The translations under genes were made by a program, and so were the position numbers. The notes beneath the pieces are model-generated. The model was not told the DNA's origin. It worked only from the letters and a program-made list of their open reading frames with translations, and ran no database searches. A stretch of DNA of 64,000 bases from Eretmocerus hayati (lineage: Eukaryota > Arthropoda > Insecta > Hymenoptera > Aphelinidae), in contig CM056744.1 in NCBI GenBank assembly GCA_029851415.1, forward strand, positions 14,701,268 through 14,765,267, given 5' to 3'. Below, piece by piece: positions 34,450 through 46,237 of the stretch. Positions within the stretch are counted from its first letter, which is position 1. The number at the start of each line of letters is the position of its first letter.

Positions 34450-36020
34450 TAGAGAACGAGTTACGAGTGTCGCGGAAAATCAGAGGGATTGGCCATAGCC
34501 ATAGGGAGAGCGAAAGAGAACGTGAAGTGGGTCAGCAGAGTCCGTATTATGTGTGGGTAAGCTCGAGGGGATATCGTGGCTCAGAGGTGCCTCTCTTCGG
34601 AGACAGACTTGTCTCTGATGAGATACTTACTGGACTGATCGAGTCTCGTGTTCTGCTAGCCAAGTACTTCCACCCTTTCCCCCTTCCTCCACCCTATCTC
34701 TTAAACTATTTTGTCGTCGAGAAAATTGGCAGACACGCGAGGGTGGGTTTAGCTTGGGTTTGCTGGTGCTTGGGGAATGTGGTCAACTTTTAAGAGGAGA
34801 AAGGAAGAAATAGTCCTCCATTGTTATGGATGAGTTCAAGGGATGAGGTTATGCAATTGAAATTCATAATTGTGTAGTTACATGAGGGATCTCAAATAAT
34901 CGTCTCGAATTCAATGAGTAAGTCATGAAAAAATTGTAATGATTGTCTTTTTTCATTGTTACAACTATGAAATTGATAAACATGACATGACGTAAATTAT
35001 GTAACCCTTTGAGATTCTCTTCCTTGATATGATATGATGGATTTTTTTTAATGATATGTCTCGTATTCGGATGAAAAGAACGGGATTCTGAAGAATATCC
35101 ATCAACGAATAAGGAGTTTTATTCCGCATTCATGTGCAGTAGAGACGTCGCGTTTTGCGGAAGTGATTTTTTTCTCCTTCTTTGCACAACTTTTTCTTTA
35201 ACTCCTTCAATCCCTCTCATCCTTCATGTATAATGATCGAAGAAACTTTTGATTCGCAGAAAACGCGAGTGAGCGGTGGATATGAGGAACGAAAATACAT
35301 AACTCTGTATGAGATGAGTATTTTCCTTAAAGGGAAATTCGTGTGGAAAAATAAATCAAATTCTTCAGTCACCTGGTTAGCGTGGAAAAATAATCACTCG
35401 GGAACGCGGAAACTAGTGAGCTATATCAAAACATCAAATTAACCTCTTTTATCTAGAATCTCGGATTCAATTTGCTGGATAGTTCGTACAAGAAGAAATG
35501 AACTACCGGGTGACTATAGATCTATTCTTAGCTACAGTAATCAATTATCCCAAAATATCATTCCTTTTTATCTAATAAAGTTCTCTGGTTGTGTCTAACA
35601 TATTATCATCAGAATTGATTACAATCCTCATCAAAACTACCCTAGGGGAAGATAATGTCTCGTGAGAATTTCAACCTCACGAACTTTGTAAATAATTGCA
35701 TCTCATTATCAACTCACATAGCTAGGCTACAACTCGCGATGGTTGCTCACTTTTCAACTCACCTGAAACACAGTAAAAAAAGTTGTATTCATTAGTGAAT
35801 AATTTTTCATCAGTAATCATCTGTAACTTGAGTATATTCATACTTTGCCTTCGACATTTTGTTATGAATACATTCAAATAGACTAAATAGAATGTTTCCT
35901 CCGAGTGATCAGTTCATTGAACTCAAAAGGGTAATGTCGGAGAGCACGATCATCGAATATATTTCATCTTTACCCTATTGATTTTTACTCCGAATGAAAT
36001 AGTATGTTTTGCACCAAGTT

Positions 36021-36125
36021 CATGAGGTTGTAGCTCGCTTCGGAGCGATTGGTTTTCGGCCCGAGCCGCAGGCGAAATAATTGCTCGGAAGCGAGGAACC
36101 TCAAGAATGACGTGCAAATACTATT
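36021..36125 (-). repeat. GC-rich hairpin element, copy 2
   Basis: On the minus strand this reads almost as the copy near 5.4 kb: AATAGTATTTGCACG, CGCTTCCGAGCAATTATTTC, the CGCCTGCGGCTCGGGCC core and GAAAACCAATCGCTCC. Similarity extends about 50 bases past the right edge (CCGATGTTTG block). Confidence 0.65.
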
Positions 36126-36356
36126 TTATGCAATTTTACGAGCACCCAAACATCGGAGAATTGCATAAAATATCATAACCTTATTAAAAAATGTAACAGT
36201 AGTGAAATTATGCACTTGATCAAAGCTCAAGAAGAAATATCATTCAAGTTTGAAATTTGACCTCAGGATAACGAAAAACACCGTAAGAAAGGATCTTGCG
36301 AATATTCTAGTTTATAAGACCATCACAACAATTCAACACAAAAATTAATTCATAAA

Positions 36357-36698
36357 ATGTCCATTAAATGCCCGGAATATGTTTTGGATTACTCACCTTC
36401 CAACGATATTTATGTAGGTCTTTTATTGGCTCAAAATACATATTCGAGGTTAGGTCAAATATTGTCATATTTACACACTGATGCCCGTGAAATGCCCAAT
36501 TTTTGGCCGAATATCACCACAACATTTTCAGTCCTTGAGAAATGTACATCGGAGAACATTTCCAATGTTGATAATTTCTACCAGGGTTCATTTGTATTAC
36601 GCTTCCAGTCAAACTATACATTTGTAATGTTGAAATCACATCCGACTGATCATCGTTTCGAACGACTGAAAAATTCCCTCAACCTTTTTGTCTCATAA
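36357..36698 (+). CDS. Possible single-exon small protein (weak)
   Basis: A 113-codon frame opening at TAAAATGTCC with a reasonable start context and a balanced residue mixture (MSIKCPEYVLDYSPSND at the N-terminus, several aromatic residues, three Cys). It has no signal peptide, repeat or known motif and no neighbour to support it. A frame this long can arise by chance in AT-rich DNA. Confidence 0.22.
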   Translation: MSIKCPEYVLDYSPSNDIYVGLLLAQNTYSRLGQILSYLHTDAREMPNFWPNITTTFSVLEKCTSENISNVDNFYQGSFVLRFQSNYTFVMLKSHPTDHRFERLKNSLNLFVS

Positions 36699-38136
36699 AA
36701 AATAATGTCCAATCCTCTATGATCAAAAAAGAAGCATTCAATGGGCGTGAGAAGAACTATAAATGGAAGAATTTTACGACTCAAGCAGCGCAGACATACA
36801 TATATCTAGCTCGAGTAGAATCAATCTGTTGGACAAACGCAGGTGTTGGGGAGGCACTGATGCCACTCCTTTGCAATTTCCTCGCGCGCCAGATCGGAAA
36901 TTTGCAACGCAAGGAAATCATGGAAATTACATGGCGCCGGCATTACCAGTGCAAAAACTACAACTTCATCATCGGTCTTATCAACTTCCTCTTTTTTGCT
37001 CTTTTCTCACTCATTTGCTCGCTTTGCATTCGATCGAATATAGCGCAAGTTTCAGAAGTAAATTTCGACTTTTTTATATCGCTTTGATTTGGTTTGGTTA
37101 ACGAGATTGAGGAATTTCGGGTTAAAATTGAGATATTATCGTTTACTGGATTGTGACTGGTGAAATAGTTGATTGTGCTTTCGCGGTCGCTCGTGGGATT
37201 CTATAATGTCTCAATGCATGCGCGCGTTTCATGTAAAGTTTTATATCGATCGGAGGTAGGGAATGTTTATTCGAAGAAAACACGCGATTTGGTCATTCTT
37301 GGGGTAAGGTAACACCTCAGATTTAGTGATAAGAGTAACTCTCATCAGAGCTTTCGTATCTGTGAGTTGAAGCTTAAGGAAATTGTTGAAGAAATAATTC
37401 AAGAGACTTCCTCTGGTTCAGGATTAACAGCAAATTTTCGTTGAAACTTGGACGAGCTGTTTGAGTCAACATCAAACGATTGTATGATCACTTTTGTAAA
37501 TCTAGGGTACTTCGCACTAAAATCATTGAAAGGCTTATTTTAGCCTTTTCTGCATGTAGTCTTATGGATGGAACTAGACTTTCCTGCAATTTGCATGATT
37601 TGAATCACGAGTTTTCGATGGAATTGTTTCCGTAGTCATGACAATGCAAGAAAGATAATCAGGGGGTTTTTTTAAGGACGCAGCTACAATGCTTTGGCGA
37701 TAAAAAAAATGAGTTGAATTAGGAAGTTTATTGTGGGTCTTAGAAGAGTCAGGAAAGAGACCTGTACTTTCTGAACGATAGAATCCGGAACCTTGAAAAT
37801 TTGTCAAAAGCTTCATTAGACCTCAATTCAACTATTTACAAAATCTCGTAATGTTTGTACGAGTCATATTTCACAGCAGCCCTTCCATGCCAGGCGAGCC
37901 TTCTTAAATAAGACTGATCACGGAATTTTGGGATCAAATGATACATTCGACAAATTATGATTATTTTGTATTTTCTGACGTGGAAACCGACCTCACAGCC
38001 CGGTTTGCCCCCAGACGTCAGATTTTTTTTTCAAAACACCAAAATTTGATCTTAACGGAAACAACGTTCTATACGTTTTTTGCAATCATTTCAAATTGAT
38101 CAAAATTTCACAAAGTTCTCCCATGACAAGACAAAA

Positions 38137-38321
38137 ATTGTTTGAACCATGGTTTTGGATTTGGTCACTCATGTTAACAATAATGGGTATAGTTAACGAT
38201 CGATTTAATGAGTCAAGGGTTGTTCTTCTAAAAGTGGCACCTTTAGTGCCACTTTTAGAAGAACAACCCTTGACTCATTAAATCGATCGTTAACTATACC
38301 CATTGTTTGAACCATGTTTTC
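38137..38321. repeat. Perfect 59-bp hairpin with flanking direct repeat
   Basis: Arms 38182-38240 and 38246-38304 are exact reverse complements, separated by the 5-base loop CTTTA. TTGTTTGAACCATGGTTTT at 38137 and TTGTTTGAACCATGTTTTC at 38303 form near-identical direct repeats outside the arms. No transposon ends are visible. Confidence 0.97.
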
Positions 38322-38880
38322 TTACGTAAGTATTTCGACCTGCTGAACACGATGATAGTGGTTTCAGAAGGTTAGGTAGCGTTCGACGCGAGTAACAAGT
38401 TGATTTTTCAAGTCGCTATGAGGAATATTAGATCAATTCTGCAATAAATCTCAAAATGCTCAAAAAATTGGTCAAAAACATCTTCTTCGAGCTCACGAGG
38501 GCGCATTTTCTTCGTCTTTATAGATACAGAGGAGAAAAATTATTCACGATATTCCAAAGAATGGTTGCGTAAAATTCACGGCTATTATCGCTATTATTCG
38601 GGAAAAGGTGGTAAGCTAAAACCTAGCCGCAATGAGCTTAACGCCGAGTTTCCTAAGCGCAAAGCACTGGTGGAACTATGAAATTGGTCCCCTCAGTCGC
38701 CACAAGACGGTATCATATCTAACGCTGTATGTTTTCTACGTAGGCTTAGCACTCATTAAAAGTGTCCACTCACGTGGACATACCCGAGAAGCTATATTTT
38801 CAACATCTCCACTTGAGTACATCAAAAATCTGTGAACACAACTATGAAGTCTCTTATATACTTCTACTTCGTGGGAAAAG
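38322..38880. other. Spacer
   Basis: No gene, RNA or repeat recognised. Confidence 0.4.
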
Positions 38881-39025
38881 GGGGCATTCATAAATGACGT
38901 CACACTCTTGGGGGCAGGAGGACCCAGCCAAACGTGACGCTCAGTAAAGGGGCTGGGCGTGACAAGGGGGAGGGGAGGGGTCAACGTTGGTAAATTCCAG
39001 CGTCAAGTCATTTATGGATGCTCTC
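38881..39025. mobile_element. Small MITE with GGGGCATTCATAAATGACG ends
   Basis: GGGGCATTCATAAATGACG on the left pairs with the complement of GAGAGCATCCATAAATGAC on the right. The unit is about 145 bp with a G-rich interior. It abuts the next element only six bases away. Confidence 0.65.
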
Positions 39026-39029
39026 AAAA

Positions 39030-40102
39030 TAAGGTAAGTGTGCCTAATTTGCCTCCATTACTTTTGTTTTGCTCGCCATTTTAACTCATCTCCATATTTT
39101 TCAACGTACTTTAGGTGATTCTGAAGCTTGTTTCAAGACCTTCAAAATGAGCCGAAGTCCGTTTAATTTCAACAAACTGGAGCCGAGATATCTTGATTTT
39201 CGCGAAAGAAGGTTTTTTGCGAATTTTCAACAGTGTGTTCCTAATTTGCCCCCACAGGGAAAAGAGGCCTATTTTCATGAGATTATACGGGTTTTTCGTA
39301 TAATCGGGATATCTCGGTTCCCAGACCTCCAAATCAGACGTACTTTAGCTCACTTTGTAGCTTTTTTCACCTTCTTTCAATTTTTTGAGTGAGATTGATG
39401 TATTTGAATGGAGTGAGGAATGAGTTTGGGAAAAGACTATGGGGGCAAATTAGGAACACTGCACTTTTTCTCGTAATATGGGCGTAGAATTGGCTAAAAA
39501 TCGAATTTTGCCATTCTGCAAAAAGCATTCTAAAGTTAGGACAAAGACAAAGAAAATGAATTAAAGTACGTTGGAATTGATCACATCGATTTTGTTTGGC
39601 ATAGCTTTTAGTGACTAACAAAAAATAAGTCGAAAGTACCGAAAACCACTTTTTTGACCCATTGTGCTAGAAAGTAACTTTTCCGCACTGATTTTCCACT
39701 TTCTCTCACAGTTTGTCAAAAAATAGTATTCGATACACGGGGGTAATAGTACATTACGCGTTGAATGCTGGGAACATTTTTTCTTCCGGGAAACCAAGCT
39801 GGACGTGGGCGATGGCACCGTCCAGCTTGGTTTTCCCGAAGGAAAAATGTTTCCGCACGAGACGCGTATGCAGTTTTCTACGTATGGACGTATAAAACTT
39901 GTTTTTCCACCCTTGTATCGAAATGTACTATTTTGTTCTAAGAAATGCGCGGGTCATAGAGGATAGGTCCAGAATGTTCATTTCCTCATATTTCGACGTT
40001 ACAAACGTGAAAAAATGCGTGGCAGGGTCTGCGGGTGCATACATTTGAGAACTTGAATGAGGCAAATTAGGGAATGGGGGCAAGTTAGGCACAGTTACCT
40101 TA
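39030..40102. mobile_element. TA-flanked element with AGGTAAGTGTGCC ends, copy 1
   Basis: The element 39032-40100 is flanked by TA. The left end AGGTAAGTGTGCCTAATTTG and the inverted right end AGGTAACTGTGCCTAACTTG match. TAATTTGCCCCC-like words recur inside. A second family (39721-39934) is nested within it. A diverged relative of the left part lies at 45069. Confidence 0.75.
39721..39934. repeat. Nested AATAGTATT-type hairpin element
   Basis: The left end AATAGTATTCGATACACGGG pairs loosely with the inverted right end (CACCCTTGTATCGAAATGTAC...ATT). The interior folds into a strong hairpin: AACATTTTTTCTTCCGGGAA and CCAAGCTGGACG pair with their complements around GGGCGATGGCAC. The same ends and the 45 preceding bases recur at 40.84-41.03 kb. 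Confidence 0.7.
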
Positions 40103-40884
40103 TAAAACAAACAAAAATTGTCAATTTTGTACTTCGCTCATTCTTGTCATTTTACAACTACCTATTGACTTTTTTCGTATCAGAAAATCTCTCTGAGGCT
40201 TGGGAGTGGGATTCAAAGTGAGCGGAGATGAGAGACGATGTAGAAATGGTTGATACCATTCTCATGATCCATTGGAAGTTACTTGACATTACCAAAGGAT
40301 AGGTCTCCGGTACTCCAAATATAGTATTATGGTAATAAAAGGATGCTATCTTAGTAGTTTTAGAGGCCCGTAGGTACAAATACTCGAGATTTCACTCATT
40401 TGAGGGGGCTTGAGTTTATCCTGGAAAATACTCAAAACCCATTTTACCGAGTAATAATCTTTGACACGTATATTTTTGGGCTATTGCGAATATTCATTCC
40501 CTATTGTACAAATAGAAACGAAAAAAAATGCACGCTTGTGAACACAAAAAGGATGTCCCAGGTACATTTTGTGAGCGTTACAAGACTCATTGTGAAATTG
40601 GTCAAATTTTCTTGACAGCAGATTGAAAAACTAGCTTGTCACTCATTTTGGACACGTTTTAGCCCTCTGAAACCACTGCCATCGTGCTCAACTGGTCAAA
40701 ATACGTTTACATCATGGTTTGGGCAAGTTTTTGTTCAATTATGCGAGAGCTACATCAAGCTGATAAGTTCAAAATAATCGTAAGAAACGCGAAAAATGTT
40801 ATTTTTAAGAAAATCACTTTCTGAAACACTGTGCGAGGAAGTAACTTTTCCGCACTGATTTTCCACTTTCTCTCACAGTTTGTC

Positions 40885-41032
40885 GAAAAATAGTATTTGA
40901 TACACGGGTGTAAAACTTATTTTTCACATCCTCGTGTTGATTCCGACCTTCGCCTACGGCTCAGACCGGAAACCCAACACTCGGACGCGAAAAAAAGTTT
41001 TTCCACCCTTGTATCGAAATGTACTATTTTGG
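40885..41032. repeat. AATAGTATT-type hairpin element with GC-rich core, copy 3
   Basis: Begins AATAGTATTTGATACACGGG and ends CCACCCTTGTATCGAAATG...TATTTT. Its centre is CTTCGCCTACGGCTCAGACC, the same core as at 5.4 and 36.0 kb. This ties the core and the AATAGTATT ends to one family. Confidence 0.7.
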
Positions 41033-44000
41033 TGATTGAAAAAAAATTCAAAATCTGGGAGAACAATGGGCAATGGAATCAATTTCTCTTCCCAAAATAC
41101 ACAAAGGAATTGTATTTTCGTAAATGTCTCACACCGACGCCCCAAAGTTTTGTTGATCAGTGTATAAAATTTCAGAAGACCACCTGCAATAATGATGTAT
41201 ATCTAAATTACAATTTATTCTCCTCGCATGATTTGATATAAATGAGTTAAAAAAGCAACAGAGAATAACCCTATATCATTCCATGATCCTAAATACTTTA
41301 ATCATAAATCCAGTATCAAAAGTCATTCACACAATAAGTACCTGACGATATACATCAATTTTTTAATGCTCCATGCGAGTCACACGAAGTTATAAAAAAA
41401 GTCAAAGAGCCAATGATATTCCTGCCTTTACCGTTAGATGAGATCGAGTGAAGCGCGAATCTCAATGTAAAAACCAGATCTATAGACCAGACGGATAGGG
41501 ATGAAAGATAGGCAATGTAAATTTAATGCGCGGCATACTTTTTATATTTGAAAACAAGAAAAAAGTGTTAAACCTCATGTGGGACTGTGAATTTTGAATA
41601 GTAAAAACTCTGAGGCGCATCCTTAAATAAATATCACATATGACTATCGATCGTACCGAAAGCTATATAAAAATACCAAAAAAATCTACAGCTAAATATT
41701 GTACGTATAAATGAATTGAAATTTTTGTGTGTTCATACAAGGCAATATTTTAGTCATGCCATAAGGTGTGAAAATCGTCGAGTATCCAGAATTCTATGTC
41801 TATAGTACTCTGTACACATTTCTCTGTACATATCACATACATACTCGACCTCCAACATCACTCGAAACTTTCGACGGCAATACAATTGTTTCGTCTATTT
41901 GGATGCTTTCTATATAGTCATGTGTACTGCATACATACACATATATTTGTGGCTATATGCAGTTATCGCGTCACCAAGCTTTGATTGAACGACTCTTTGA
42001 AAATACGGTGTATAAGCTGCGTGTACCGAGTGTATTATGTACATACATACTCTATCTGATATGTCTATGTCTGGTCATACGAGATGGTGATGGAAAATAT
42101 GGATTTTGTTGGAATTTTCATAGAGAGAGAACTGTGTGGAGTGTGGTTGTGAATGGGAAAATTATCTGGTAGATTGGTTAGGTGTGGATGTGGAAATATA
42201 CGGTCATGGATTACGTTTATTGTTTGTGCTTTTTTTAACGCATTCATATGTTTTTATTTTTATTTTTTTTTTGATAGGGAGTAAGGATTACTATGGACTG
42301 AACCCTCGGGTTAGACATTTATCAGCGTTGGATTAGTTTTTTTTTAAATGTTGGAGAGGGGATTTTTGATATGGATAGAAATATTAGGTGGTAGGCTGTA
42401 GAATATCTCTATCTAATAGCTCAAAAAAATTTCGGATGAAAACTTTTCTTGATTAAAAGGGCGGAGGGCGATAGATGCGTAATTTTCAAGATGAAATTTT
42501 TTTGTCTTCGTGCTCATGACTTTCTTGATGAAAAGTCGAATTCGCAAAATAATGGTCAGGATTTCAAGATTAGATTTTTGCAGTCAATATATGGAAGTAT
42601 CATTCAAAACGAATTTTGAAAATGAGTTTTCCTAAGCCTGTATTTTCAAATGCCTCAGAAGACTGATATGAAGTTTATCCAAAATTATCAGGAATTTATC
42701 GAGGAAGAAATTTTTCATGATTCTTTTTTCCATATGGCCATAACCCTTCGTTTGTCATTACCTTCGAATTTTAGGATTAACCGTGAAGTGCGTCTTTTTC
42801 TCAAATTATTCAAAAATTCACATTTCTTCTTAATATTTCTCAACTATTTTCTAAACGATGTTATTTAATTTGACTTTACAAATCACAATAATTTTGAAGA
42901 TGGATTCAACAATAGAAACCTCATGAATAATCATAATCAGTAAAGATGAAAATTTCCACTCGCTCACTTTGCACCAAAACTAACATCGAAAAATTCTCGA
43001 CTCCCACCCTCCTTCCCCTTTTATTTTAATCTCGGTTTTACATCTTATAGATTTTCAACATCATGCACTTTGAGTGTGAGAAATACGTTCGACAAATGGA
43101 AAATCGCTGTAAATTCGTACTTTCCTTTCTTATTCTTTTTTTTTTTTTTTTTTTAACAAAGACCAAGGCCAATATTGCGAATCCTTTGATTTTCAATCGG
43201 GCATGAATAACAAATCGGGTCCACACGATCCTCGAAGAATGTCTCTTTTCGACCATAAGACGCTGCTTCGAATCTTATTCCCTTTGACCTTTTCCTATCC
43301 TCTGAATAACATTCGAAAAGGAATTTCTTCCTACTCGCGTGCCTCGCGTGCAAACGGAAAGCTCGTTACACATGAATACAACGCGCAACTGAGCCTTTTC
43401 CCTCGTTTTTTTTTTTTTTTTTTTTTTTTCAAAACCGTCCATCTTCCCGACCCACTTTGTATCTCCTCGCGTGCATTCATTGAGATATAGAGTTACTCCA
43501 TACGAATCAGTAAGACTTTTTTATTCATTCTCGTATGCGCAATTTTGTATGAAAGTTCATTTTTTCCCATCATTGGTTGTATACTCGATGAATCGCCTAG
43601 TACATTAGATAAATACTTTCAGCTCTATGCCCATACATTTTTTATTATTTTTCTGACCAGATGCGATGAGTTGTAACAATATCATGTATTGTATTCCAAG
43701 TTTTGGCAGATTTACAATAATTGAGTTCTTCAGATTGAAAAATTGTTCTCATAAGGGATTATCCACAAATTATATAAAGAATATTATGATGATTTTAGAC
43801 AAGTCTTACAAGTCGTGAGATTTTTTTGGTAGAAAATTTATAACCCAAGTAAGCTTATATAGCGTTAGAAAATGAGAAAATCTCACTTCTATCCTGGAAC
43901 CTTACAAAATTTACGAATAGCCCCTGGGATACTTTTTTCAGGATATTTTAATGATGTGACACATCGACATCTGTTTGCAATTTCGAAAATTTTGAATGAA

Positions 44001-44340
44001 TTGGAATAAGTAATAAGCCCCGAGATGGTCAAGAATTCAAACTGATTTCCATAAATAAAGTGTAATCGACTAATATACTTTGATACATTTTTGTTCAGTA
44101 GTGTAATGTGTAACATATACTCGAAGGTAATGCACTCAACCATCAATTTTCTTATAAACGAGATAGATCTGTTTGAGCGTGATTTTCTGTAGCGCAAAAC
44201 CCCTATATGACATCAGTTATTCTATGGGCGAGCTCTTACTTTGAGAATGTGAGTTTAGGGTGGTGAGCATGAGTTAATTATTTAGTTGCAATTTCAAGGG
44301 GAGTTTCTTTTTATCGACACAAGATTCGTAGAGATTCTTG
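41033..44340. other. Gene-poor AT-rich stretch
   Basis: No supported exon. T-runs occur near 43.14 and 43.41 kb. A single-ended GGGATTATCCACAAATTAT near 43.75 kb resembles a decayed transposon tip, but I find no partner. Confidence 0.4.
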
Positions 44341-44343
44341 AGC

Positions 44344-44985
44344 TACAGCTTGATTGATTGATTGATATTTTATTGAGGTCAGGGGATAAATCCCATGTGT
44401 CCAAATTGGACGTTACGTCAATGATTCTCTATAATTATACAGTGATATACAGAATAGGATATTGAGAGTTTGGATTTGAATGATAGAAAACTTAAAATAA
44501 TATTATGAGTACGAAAGTAGGGAAAACGTAAATAGAATTTGCTAAAGTATTCAACAAGATAGGTTGCATGTGATGAATATTCACTCATCAAACAACATAA
44601 TGTAGATTCTATACATTATCATAGAATTCATATGGTTTATATCTTTTTATCCAGGTGGAAAAGATGACCACCAGTGCGAGTGCCAGTTTTGTCATCTTTC
44701 TTTTGCTTTCATAGTGAGAAAGAGATGAAGTGGGCAATAGCAGCTAGCCGCGGAACTATATCTAAATGTTCATGTTTCGCATGATTGAGCCAGTCGTCAC
44801 GGTCCCGTTACATGAGATAAGTAAAAAGCTTCCCTTTGAATTGTTCATGAGTGAACTCTTCAAAATCGGTGTAGGGTAATTTGTTCATAAGTTTAGATGA
44901 TGTCAACGTAGTGAACGATTGATTCTAAGCTTCAGTTCGGGGATCACGGTAGGATAAAGTAGCTTTTTCATTTCTATTGGATTAT
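44344..44985 (-). pseudogene. Possible LINE 3' tail, decayed
   Basis: On the minus strand the sequence ends CTGACCTCAATAAAATATC followed by ATCA repeats, the look of a non-LTR retrotransposon 3' end with short tandem tail. Upstream, one minus-strand frame reads LMNKLPYTDFEEFTHEQFKG, then a stop, then RDRDDWLNHAKHEHLDIV. This resembles the extreme C-terminus of some LINE ORFs, but no catalytic motif is present. The family is unknown. Confidence 0.35.
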
Positions 44986-45068
44986 CTCAGTAATGTCACA
45001 GCCCGTGAGGCAAAATTTGTATGAGGGATTAGTACTTGATATAACGGCTTACGTTGAAAAGTGATGAA

Positions 45069-45560
45069 AGGTAAGTGTGCTTAATTTGCCCCAACTGATT
45101 CCATTTTGCACATCATTTTGGCCCATTTCAATATTTTTTCCATGCAATTCAATGCATTTTGAAGTTTATTTCAAGATCAGCAAATTGACCTATGTTACGT
45201 CTAAATTCACCCAACTAAAGCCAAGCTGCATGTCTCAGGTTTGACAGATAAAGATTTTTCTTCTGAGTTATTGAGAGCTTGTGCGCCTAATTTTCACCCA
45301 TCATGTATAATAGGCCTATTTTCATAAGATTGCATGAATTTTTTATAAGCTTGGGATATTTCGGCTTCCCGATGGTCTAAATTAAACAATCTTTAGCTTA
45401 TTATGTATTATTTTCAAGTTTCTTCTAACCTCTTTAGTGACATAGATGGATTACCACCAGTGGATTAAAGAACAAATTATAAAAACTGCTACATAATGAA
45501 GCAGACCGCACTTTTCTAAGTAATATGCTCGCATATAACAATCGAAATTGTTGACTCACG
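45069..45560. mobile_element. AGGTAAGTGTGC element, diverged partial copy 2
   Basis: Starts AGGTAAGTGTGCTTAATTTG and follows the left half of the element at 39032 block by block (CCATTTCAATATTTTTTCC, GAAGTTTATTTCAAGA and the ATAGGCCTATTTTCATAAGA region), with many substitutions. A right end is not found, so the copy appears truncated. Confidence 0.65.
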
Positions 45561-46150
45561 CACGCAAACTTATTTCGTTCACATCAGAAATCGAATCATT
45601 GCCGAAGGAGTGGCCTAAGTCATGCCAGATGACGGCATTCTCGAATTTCAAGATATCTCGGACATTGAAGTCATTTTTCATTCGCTTGAACGTCTAGAAT
45701 CGGCAACGCTTTTAACGTTTGTCATATCTCAAAAACTCATGAAAAAATTTCAAAAATCAATAATATCGATTAGTATACGTAGGGTAAGTGAGAATCCAAT
45801 TGTAAACTTTCAGCAATAGTAGATAGGCTATGGGAGTTTCTGGATGAATCTTATGTGTTTTATTTCACTTTGCGCAGCACTCGCATGATTGGAAGATGTT
45901 TGAAAATTAATGCGTCCACAATAAAATTCATTCTACAATAACGACTTTTTGGAATTATTAACGCTACATCACGGGAAAATTAATAGAGAGGAAATAAAAC
46001 ACGTTTTCAACGTCTATATAGTACGAACGTAACGGGGTCGCGTGCAAAATTAGAGAACGCGAAGCAGGACTGCAGCTTTTCCGCTCTTTTCCTAAGTGTG
46101 TACCATCCTTTTCTACACCACTCACTTTACCCTCCCTCCTTCTCCTTTAC

Positions 46151-46237
<87 letters not shown>

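Larger units (their letters stand above)
34447..38181. other. Gene-poor stretch
   Basis: Only short frames, one of which (36357-36698) is noted separately. A hairpin-element copy lies near 36.02-36.13 kb. No domain, RNA gene or convincing exon otherwise. Confidence 0.4.
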
